The notes under the pieces: generated by a model | Told to the model about the DNA's origin: nothing | Databases searched by the model: none | Seen by the model: the letters and a program-made list of their open reading frames with translations, nothing else | NCBI GenBank assembly: GCA_021160245.1 | Contig: JAGHCW010000206.1 | Span: 1 to 5,031 of the forward strand | DNA length: 5,031 nt | Direction: 5' to 3' | Origin: a bacterium | GTDB taxonomy: Bacteria > B130-G9 | Program-made: the position numbers and the translations under genes | Shown here: positions 1 through 5,031 of the stretch, one piece after another | Layout of the letters: every line of letters begins with the position of its first letter | Numbering within the stretch: the first letter of the stretch is position 1

Positions 1-82
1 CTTTGGGGGGAGCGTAATTTTAAGGGCAGCCTCGTCCTTGCAGGGCAACGAGGCTGCCCTTAAAATTACGCTCCCCCCAAAG
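1..82. repeat. Perfect 35-bp inverted repeat (fold-back palindrome) at the window edge
   Basis: Bases 1-35 are the exact reverse complement of bases 48-82, with a 12-base centre at 36-47. I checked all 35 pairs and found no mismatch. The right arm is ordinary coding sequence of the glycosyltransferase (residues 221-232), so the left arm is a mirrored copy of it, and the mirror reaches base 1. It supplies the TAA (20-22) that ends the ORF. A real terminator would not consist of an inverted copy of conserved coding sequence. A fold-back chimera from amplification, library preparation or assembly at a contig end is the likeliest cause; a genuine inverted duplication is possible but less likely. 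Confidence 0.95.
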
Positions 83-742
83 GTGCTCCATCGCCGACAG
101 CAGCGTGTCGATGCCCTTGCGTGGCTCAATCGTGCCAATATGCAAGACGTATGGCTCATCCGTTGGCAGTTGGCGGCTGGCGGTTGGCGGTTGCGGGTTG
201 CGGAAGAATCGCTCCTCAACGCCCTGATGGATGACGGAGATTCTCTCAGGTGGAATCGAGAACGCCCTTCTTGTGCCCTCAGCAGTGGCTTCCGAGACGG
301 CGATAACGTGGTCCGCCTTGTGAATGACCCTCGGCAGGACGCGAAAATAATACTGCCCCCCCGTCTTGTGCGTGCGCTCGGGATGCTCCAGAAAAAAGAG
401 ATCGTGGATTGTCGTGACGCTCTTGCCTGCTCGTTGAGGCGCGACGTTGTTGTTTGGCGAATGGAAGATGTCCACCGACCCGATAGCCGCCTCAACATTT
501 GGCCAGCGAAGATGCTCCCAAAGCCACAAAACCGCACGGCCGGGCCATCTCTTATGCACAACACTTACGTTCGGATACTCAGCAAACCAATCCCCTGGCG
601 GCGTATCCTTATACGAAAACGTAAAGACCACGAGCTCAACCTCAGGCGCATTCCGAGCCAGCGACTCAATCAGGCACTTTATATACCGCCCGATCCCCGT
701 AGGCTGCTTGAGCATCGCCGAACCATCAATCCCGATTCTCAT
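20..742 (-). CDS. GT4-family (GT-B fold) glycosyltransferase, 3'-truncated at a fold-back
   Basis: This predicted cytoplasmic glycosyltransferase would transfer a sugar from a nucleotide-sugar donor, probably in polysaccharide or lipopolysaccharide synthesis; the sugar and acceptor cannot be told. The ORF encodes 240 residues against roughly 350-400 for the family. The N-terminal domain starts MRIGIDGSA with PTGIGRY at 14-20, typical of GT4 mannosyltransferase-like proteins. IHDL lies at 112-115 and HKADHVIAVSEAT at 141-153. A short linker (about 181-194) leads to the C-terminal domain, where GTIEPRKG (203-210) carries the donor-binding Arg208/Lys209. The family's E-x7-E motif and the rest of that domain are missing. 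Residues from about 233 to the stop come from the loop and mirrored arm of the palindrome at 1-82, so genuine coding sequence probably ends near base 48 and the stop is artificial. The ATG at 742 overlaps the comEC stop (ATGA), with a good Shine-Dalgarno just upstream. Family assignment is firm; substrate is unknown. Confidence 0.9.
   Translation of the reverse strand: MRIGIDGSAMLKQPTGIGRYIKCLIESLARNAPEVELVVFTFSYKDTPPGDWFAEYPNVSVVHKRWPGRAVLWLWEHLRWPNVEAAIGSVDIFHSPNNNVAPQRAGKSVTTIHDLFFLEHPERTHKTGGQYYFRVLPRVIHKADHVIAVSEATAEGTRRAFSIPPERISVIHQGVEERFFRNPQPPTASRQLPTDEPYVLHIGTIEPRKGIDTLLSAMEHLWGERNFKGSLVALQGRGCP
162..203. repeat. Six-unit heptanucleotide tandem repeat inside the glycosyltransferase gene
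   Basis: Six consecutive 7-base units start at 162, 169, 176, 183, 190 and 197. On the plus strand units 2 and 4 are GTTGGCG, unit 1 is GTTGGCA, unit 3 is GCTGGCG, and units 5 and 6 are both GTTGCGG. The 42 bases make 14 codons, so the array stays in frame even though the unit is not a multiple of three. It encodes most of the Pro/Gln/Arg-rich stretch RNPQPPTASRQLP (about residues 181-193), in the linker between the two GT-B domains, where length changes should be tolerated. Confidence 0.85.
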
Positions 743-3240
743 CGCTCTCCCTTTTCACCCTCAGCAAAGGGCGCTATCACACGCCAATCGCGTCCATTGG
801 ACTCCACTATAACGCAATGGAGTTCGTTCGTCATATAGACCTTGAACGCGTCGATCGTGTATGGAAAAGCCCGGGGCTTGTCTTTCTTCAAAATAGCGGG
901 GCCGATGCCCGAGGCGATGATTGCCGATGGCGACACGAGCTCCAAGAAGGCCCGCTCTTCGGGCAGAATGTCCTTCTGATGCTTGCCCTCCGAGCTCGAC
1001 CACCCTCTTACGGGAATCACGAGCACTGTGCTCTTCAGCGAGGCGCCGTGCTCGGTAAGCAGCAACTGCGCAAGTGGCCCCGCCTCGCTCAAGAAAAGGA
1101 TGGAGAAGTCCTCAAACTCCAACTTGAAGACGAGTGATCTCTCACAAGGCCGTCTGATCTGAAGCCGTGTTTCGTCGGGAAATTTGTCGCCAATATGGCT
1201 GATCGGAACCGACAGCCGCTTTGCCCAATCCATCAGTTTTCGGAATTTGCGGCTCTCGCTCTTAGAATCCCCGATCATAAGTTGCCCAATCTCAAGCCGG
1301 CCCAGGGCTTTGGACCCGGCCTCCGAGAAAAGGTCGAGAAGACCATCGATGTGCTCGCCCGATGGGTTGGTCAAAACCGCGTAATCAATCCGATCTATGC
1401 CCCGTCTCCGCAAGTACGGCACAATGACGTTCTTGCCTGCGCCGGTGTCCGAGTAACGCGAGCCACCCCCGTCAACAAGCACGGTCTTACCACCCGGCGC
1501 CTCGATAACACAGCAGAATCCCCGGCCCACGTCGAGAAAAGCCGCCCGAAGCTCCCCATCTGGGCTCCATCTGGCGCCAATAACGACCGAGGCAATGAGA
1601 AGGCCAATCGACAGTATCGCCGCCTTTCTTAGGCGAGTTCGCATCCTCTCATTTTCCTCATCAGCTCCCCATTCCTGATTTTTTAGCCTTAATACAAGGG
1701 CAGAAACAAGAAGCAAAGAGACAAAGAACATCAGACAGGTGAAGAGACCTGGCGTTGGGACGATCAAGGAGGAATAGGGCGCCTTGTCGATGACGTCCAT
1801 GGTGGCCTGCATTACCCAAGTTACCCAATCGGCAAGTGACAAGAGAACCGATGAGACCCACGCGTTGATCAAAAAAACGAAGAGCGAGAAAAATAGAAGA
1901 TTCACAAGAACCATTGCCGTTGGGATAACCAGCACATTAGCGATAACTGCAATGAGGCTTACACGGCCAAACCAATACGCACAGATAGGCGCCGTGGCAA
2001 GCGTCGCGGCCGCCGATGCGACCGCCAGCCCAATTACATAGCGCTGTATCCGGCGCTGCTCCAAGTATCTTCTTCTGGCAGAGAGATACCGTATAGCTTC
2101 TGAGACGGCGATTACGGCGGCAAACGATAGCTGGAAGCCCGCCTCAAAGAGAGAACCTGGCATCCACAATAGGATAGCTATCGCGGCGAGCGCTATGATG
2201 TTCATGGTCTCTCTATGGCGATCGAAGGCCATCGCTATTAGATAGGCGCAGACCATGATCACCGCCCGAATAGTCGAGTGCCTCGGGCCCGCGATTAAAG
2301 CGTAAGCAAGAACCGGCACTATCGTCACGAGGCAGATCACTCGCCGGCCAGAAGCGCCCCGCGCAAGAATGCCCAGATGCAGCAGCAATTCACGAAACAC
2401 TCGGTAAAAAAAGAATGCCACGAAGCCGATGTGAAGCCCCGAGATAGCGATTATGTGGGCAATCCCAAGCCGTTGAAGCTGATCGCGATGGTCCGATGTG
2501 ATCCCCGTCCTGTCTCCAAGCACAAGCGCCGCCATGATCGGCGACCTCCCAGGATTACAGGTCTCATCCAGCAGCCCCTTGAACCCCCGCCTCACCCCGA
2601 GCAACACGTTGACCGCGCCCGACCAGAGACCGCCGTCGTTGCCGAGGCGCGTAAGGTTCGCCTCGGAGCAATATGCCAGCCGCAGAACGCCTCGTCTCTG
2701 CCAATACTCGCGAGCGTCGAAACCACCCGGATTGCGCCGCGAGTTCGGCCTTTTAATTCTCGCCTTGGCCTCAATGAGCTCGCCATGTTTCAGATCGCTA
2801 ATCGGCCACAACTTCTCGCGGTCTGCCCTTATTGTGAGCATCATGCTGTAGCCTATCGACCAGGTCTGTCCCTCGTATTCGACCATGCAATCATTCAGTT
2901 TGACCTTCGTCTTGCCCGCAAAGGTCACGGGAAAACCTGTGATTTCGCCGCGGACCTTGGCTTTGTCCAGCCAATCTGGCAGGGGGTCTGCGGGCATCTG
3001 CAAGCTGTAATTGAACCATCCAAGACCGAGAATCGCGATCGCGGCCCAAAGAAATGCTCTGCAGAGAGAGCGGTGGCGCCTGAGCATTACCGCCGCAATG
3101 CCGACCATCAATAGACCCGTCAGGATAGCGATGGCTGGATGCAAAGCAACATAGCGCCCAACCCAAATGCCCACGCAGAGCGCAATCGCCGGCGCGACAA
3201 GCGGCGATCTCTCCAGGAACTGACCCATCCCCGTCCTCAT
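739..3240 (-). CDS. comEC: ComEC/Rec2-family DNA internalization channel protein with degenerate metallo-beta-lactamase domain
   Basis: ComEC forms the inner-membrane channel that brings single-stranded DNA into the cytoplasm during natural transformation. At 833 residues it is full length. Order of parts: about three N-terminal membrane helices (12-77); a soluble OB-like DUF4131 region (about 85-215); the Competence core with ALVLGDRTGI (238-247), LGIAHIIAISGLHIGF (258-273), RHSTIRAVIM (320-329) and FEAGFQLSFAA (365-375); further helices to about 556; then a C-terminal metallo-beta-lactamase-like domain (about 564-815). That last domain keeps LDVGRG (569-574), VLVDGGG (587-593) and PYLRRRGIDRIDYAVLT (608-624), but the ligand motifs are replaced: NPSGEH (625-630), LSEA (717-720), PVRGW (743-747). 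Nuclease activity is therefore doubtful, while the channel core looks intact. Cys118 and Cys191 flank the OB-like region and might form a disulfide, as reported for Bacillus ComEC (inference). An alternative start, Met5 (base 3228), has AGGA five bases upstream, a better ribosome site than that of the first ATG. Transformation in this organism cannot be shown from one gene. Confidence 0.95.
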   Translation of the reverse strand: MRTGMGQFLERSPLVAPAIALCVGIWVGRYVALHPAIAILTGLLMVGIAAVMLRRHRSLCRAFLWAAIAILGLGWFNYSLQMPADPLPDWLDKAKVRGEITGFPVTFAGKTKVKLNDCMVEYEGQTWSIGYSMMLTIRADREKLWPISDLKHGELIEAKARIKRPNSRRNPGGFDAREYWQRRGVLRLAYCSEANLTRLGNDGGLWSGAVNVLLGVRRGFKGLLDETCNPGRSPIMAALVLGDRTGITSDHRDQLQRLGIAHIIAISGLHIGFVAFFFYRVFRELLLHLGILARGASGRRVICLVTIVPVLAYALIAGPRHSTIRAVIMVCAYLIAMAFDRHRETMNIIALAAIAILLWMPGSLFEAGFQLSFAAVIAVSEAIRYLSARRRYLEQRRIQRYVIGLAVASAAATLATAPICAYWFGRVSLIAVIANVLVIPTAMVLVNLLFFSLFVFLINAWVSSVLLSLADWVTWVMQATMDVIDKAPYSSLIVPTPGLFTCLMFFVSLLLVSALVLRLKNQEWGADEENERMRTRLRKAAILSIGLLIASVVIGARWSPDGELRAAFLDVGRGFCCVIEAPGGKTVLVDGGGSRYSDTGAGKNVIVPYLRRRGIDRIDYAVLTNPSGEHIDGLLDLFSEAGSKALGRLEIGQLMIGDSKSESRKFRKLMDWAKRLSVPISHIGDKFPDETRLQIRRPCERSLVFKLEFEDFSILFLSEAGPLAQLLLTEHGASLKSTVLVIPVRGWSSSEGKHQKDILPEERAFLELVSPSAIIASGIGPAILKKDKPRAFPYTIDAFKVYMTNELHCVIVESNGRDWRVIAPFAEGEKGER
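745..752 (-). promoter_or_regulatory. Shine-Dalgarno site for the glycosyltransferase, inside comEC 3' end
   Basis: Read on the minus strand, AGGGAGAG lies two bases before the ATG at 742, with its GGGAG core six bases (747 to 743 excluded core, spacer AGCG) upstream in good position. It falls within the last codons of comEC, and the ATG overlaps the comEC TGA as ATGA (739-742). Together they support this start codon and translational coupling of the two genes. Confidence 0.7.
3234..3237 (-). promoter_or_regulatory. Possible Shine-Dalgarno for an alternative comEC start at Met5
   Basis: On the minus strand AGGA lies five bases before the second in-frame ATG (3226-3228). The first ATG (3238-3240) has only the sequence CTGCGGACTGA before it, with no clear purine-rich site. 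The protein may therefore start at Met5 (MGQFLERSPL), which still keeps the whole first membrane helix. Confidence 0.4.
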
Positions 3241-3486
3241 TCAGTCCGCAGCATCTCTGAAAAGCCCCAACAAGCCTGACCCAAAATGCGCAGACTATGT
3301 TCTCGCCGCAGTTCTGTCAATATAAAGGCAATGCTGGTGAAGCAGATTGACCCGGGCGGGTGGCGCCATTTGGATTGGGGCGGCAGGGCTGCCGCTTCCA
3401 CTCATGGCGGCTTGACGCGACCCACGCTGCGTAGGCGTGATGGGTCTAGCAGCGCGATTCCTAATGCCATCACTTTCAATTGGTCC
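3241..3486. other. Non-coding gap between the methyltransferase and comEC
   Basis: These 246 bases separate the methyltransferase stop from the comEC start. I see no convincing gene here: plus-strand frames crossing it run on into the antisense of the methyltransferase and show no recognisable protein. Two small hairpins are present. One at 3380-3395 is GCGGCAG/CTGCCGC with a tight GG centre. The other at 3419-3446 has a CACGC/GCGTG stem extended by GACC/GGTC with a three-base bulge. Neither is followed by a T-run on either strand, so neither looks like an intrinsic terminator. The likely content is the comEC promoter and leader. Confidence 0.6.
3292..3320 (-). promoter_or_regulatory. Candidate sigma-70-type promoter upstream of comEC
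   Basis: On the minus strand a perfect TTGACA (-35 box) is at 3315-3320. With 17-base spacing the -10 position reads TAGTCT (3292-3297), a poor match; with 15-base spacing it reads CATAGT (3294-3299), a better match but tight spacing. A TATATT also overlaps the -35 just upstream (3318-3323), without a good -35 of its own. The site is 50-60 bases before the comEC start, a sensible distance. This is a by-eye match only and the organism's promoter consensus is unknown. Confidence 0.3.
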
Positions 3487-5031
3487 TCAATGCCCGCGGG
3501 GAAGCAGTTCAAACTGCCGTCCCTGCCGCTTTGTGCCTTTGGCCTCGTCGAAGCAAAGGAATTTGCCTATGCGACCGGGCTGGGCCCAGTTGCACGATCC
3601 ACCCGTTCGATGCGACTCAAGCCAGAACTGGATGCCAGAATCACGTAATCGCGAGGCAATTCTCTCCGCCTGAGGCCTTTCTTGAAAAGGCATAAATGCT
3701 TGGAGCGCGTTGTTTGGTTGCCAGAGACCAAATTCACAAGAGGAGAAAATCCGAGGCTCGAATGTAGATCGGCCATAGGCTTCCCAGACGACCTTGTATG
3801 GTGCAAATGAGTATCGCCCAACACCCAATAGCGCCCACCAAAACGCTCTGCCGATCCAGGAGTTGATCATGACTCCCTTCCGGCGCGTCAACAGATCTTT
3901 CATGGAAAGGAGATAATTCCAAGCATCGGGCATACGCTGCAAATCATCTTGATGCAGAGGCCTACCGGTTGTTGGATCAGGCGGCACGAATATGAAGCGA
4001 CTAGCAGATGATTCGCTGTTTTGAAATTGCTCATGTGAAATGAGGGGAAATACGAGTTGTTTGGGTAACCGGACGCCTCTTGTGTGTTGGTTTGCTAGAA
4101 TGAGCGTATGGGGCTCTTCCTCTTCGATCCTATCGAAGATATAGACTCTATTTGCCCCGCATGTATTTATCCCCTGCCTGGGTTTCGAGGACTTCGGAAC
4201 TGATATGCGAGGGATCGGCGACCGGCCGGTGTGTTCAGAATAATGGGCGTGAATGGTCCATGAATCCGTCGAATCCCGAAGTGGAAGCGCAGAATAGCGC
4301 TCCCATGTGTTTTCCTTAGCACGGACATAATAAGGAACTGGAAACCTTTGCTTCTTGTTGCGTTCAAAGGCGCAAAAGCAATAGCTCGTGGATACATTTT
4401 CAAATATCTTCTCCCGGCCGAAATCGAATACCTGACAAATACGAAAATCCACCTGGTTGACCTCATAGGTTCTGAATTGCTCGTGAGCACCATCGTTGAG
4501 GAGCAAAGATAACGGCATGAAAAATAACGCTTTTCCGCCTTCTGCAAGGTGCTCCTGAATGCACCTGCTGATTATTAGAGCAGCAATATCTACGCGAGAA
4601 TTCCCCAGAATTATTGGCCGCGTTGCTCCCACAAGGCCGTATTTTCTAAACAGTGGCTTGAGCTTCTCCTTATATAATTCCGGGAGTTCGGTGAAGTTCA
4701 TCCAAGGTGGGTTGCCAATGACAATGTCTGCCCGTATTGTTCCGCGCCAAAACAAATAGTCAGCAGATATGAAGTTCTCACTGGGGAATGTGATCCCATA
4801 GCGGAGCTTCATTCCGGAGAGGAACTGCTGCACAAAGCGCATTTCGACCTCAACGCCATACAGCCTGCGAATCATGCTATCCGTGACCTCGACGCCGTTA
4901 TCTACGGCGGATGCCACTAGAGCCTGAAGAAAATTTCCGGTGCCAGCTGTGGGATCGAATACAACCGCGCCATCGCGCCAAGCCTGCAACAGATGGTACT
5001 TGGCAATAACCCACTTACACCATTTGAAAGG
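3487..5031 (-). CDS. N6-adenine DNA methyltransferase (Eco57I/type IIG-like), 5'-partial
   Basis: This protein should methylate the N6 of adenine in a specific DNA sequence using S-adenosylmethionine, as part of a restriction-modification or defence system or as a solitary enzyme. The frame is open to the window edge: a further 14 codons (PFKWCKWVIAKYHL) precede the in-frame TTG at 4989, so that TTG is internal and the true start lies outside. Numbering from the edge, 514 residues are visible. Motif I is FDPTAGTGNF at 25-34 (AdoMet binding), an acidic GVEVE follows at 59-63, and catalytic motif IV is NPPW at 107-110, diagnostic of N6-adenine enzymes. A glycine-rich EGGKALFFMP segment is at 164-173. 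The C-terminal half, from PRQGINTCGAN (284-294), resembles the target-recognition region of Eco57I-like methylases. No nuclease motif is visible, and any N-terminal domain is out of view. It looks too short for a BREX PglX unless much is missing. The TGA stop is at 3487-3489. Sampled G+C is about 48%, lower than comEC, which fits horizontal acquisition. Confidence 0.9.
   Translation of the reverse strand, partial: PFKWCKWVIAKYHLLQAWRDGAVVFDPTAGTGNFLQALVASAVDNGVEVTDSMIRRLYGVEVEMRFVQQFLSGMKLRYGITFPSENFISADYLFWRGTIRADIVIGNPPWMNFTELPELYKEKLKPLFRKYGLVGATRPIILGNSRVDIAALIISRCIQEHLAEGGKALFFMPLSLLLNDGAHEQFRTYEVNQVDFRICQVFDFGREKIFENVSTSYCFCAFERNKKQRFPVPYYVRAKENTWERYSALPLRDSTDSWTIHAHYSEHTGRSPIPRISVPKSSKPRQGINTCGANRVYIFDRIEEEEPHTLILANQHTRGVRLPKQLVFPLISHEQFQNSESSASRFIFVPPDPTTGRPLHQDDLQRMPDAWNYLLSMKDLLTRRKGVMINSWIGRAFWWALLGVGRYSFAPYKVVWEAYGRSTFEPRIFSSCEFGLWQPNNALQAFMPFQERPQAERIASRLRDSGIQFWLESHRTGGSCNWAQPGRIGKFLCFDEAKGTKRQGRQFELLPRGH

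Noticed and set aside
1-82. Rho-independent terminator or transposon terminal repeat at the left edge
   Set aside because: The right arm is conserved glycosyltransferase coding sequence and the left arm is its exact mirror; no transposase and no T-run are present, so a fold-back fits better.
162-203. CRISPR array or protein-binding iterons
   Set aside because: Units are only 7 bases with no spacers, and they lie inside a coding frame rather than in an origin or leader region.
38-838. Plus-strand 266-residue ORF opposite the glycosyltransferase
   Set aside because: It lies antisense to a clearly recognisable GT4 protein, runs through the palindrome and the heptamer repeat, and its translation resembles no family I know.
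2377-3114. Plus-strand 245-residue ORF opposite comEC
   Set aside because: It is antisense to conserved ComEC sequence, has an Arg/Pro/His-rich composition typical of shadow frames, and no recognisable domain.
3380-3446. Rho-independent terminator after the methyltransferase
   Set aside because: Both hairpins lack a following T-run on either strand, and one has a bulge and the other a two-base centre.
3286-3648. Plus-strand 120-residue ORF covering the intergenic gap and methyltransferase 3' end
   Set aside because: About half overlaps the antisense of the methyltransferase, it has no clear ribosome site or known motif, and shifted frames in the same place are equally open.
4987-4989. TTG as the start codon of the methyltransferase
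   Set aside because: The frame is open for 14 more codons to the window edge, motif I would begin only about ten residues after the TTG, and these enzymes normally have more sequence before it.

Overview
The window looks like a piece of a bacterial chromosome, probably a contig from an uncultured organism or draft assembly. All three genes lie on the minus strand, so transcription runs from right to left. Nothing in the sequence fixes the taxon. ComEC/Rec2 proteins and GT4 glycosyltransferases are widespread in bacteria. Hand counts of sampled rows give roughly 58% G+C in the comEC part and about 48% in the methyltransferase part.

Right part (3487-5031): the 3' portion of an N6-adenine DNA methyltransferase gene of the Eco57I/type IIG-like class. 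Its reading frame runs off the right edge, so its true start is not in the window. Next comes a 246-bp non-coding gap (3241-3486) with a possible promoter and two small hairpins but no convincing terminator. The middle (739-3240) holds a full-length comEC-like gene for a DNA-uptake channel protein. Its C-terminal metallo-beta-lactamase-like domain keeps the expected fold signature but has lost essentially all the usual metal ligands. The left part (20-742) holds a GT4 glycosyltransferase gene. It starts inside the comEC stop codon (ATGA overlap) and is cut short by a perfect 35-bp inverted repeat occupying bases 1-82, which looks like a fold-back artefact at a contig end.

The comEC and glycosyltransferase genes are almost certainly co-transcribed and translationally coupled. 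The methyltransferase is probably a separate unit of different base composition and may belong to a restriction-modification or defence locus lying beyond the right edge. I see no tRNA, rRNA, CRISPR array, transposase or complete new system. The points most worth following up are the degenerate nuclease domain of ComEC, the end palindrome, the heptamer tandem repeat in the glycosyltransferase linker, and the unseen neighbours of the methyltransferase.
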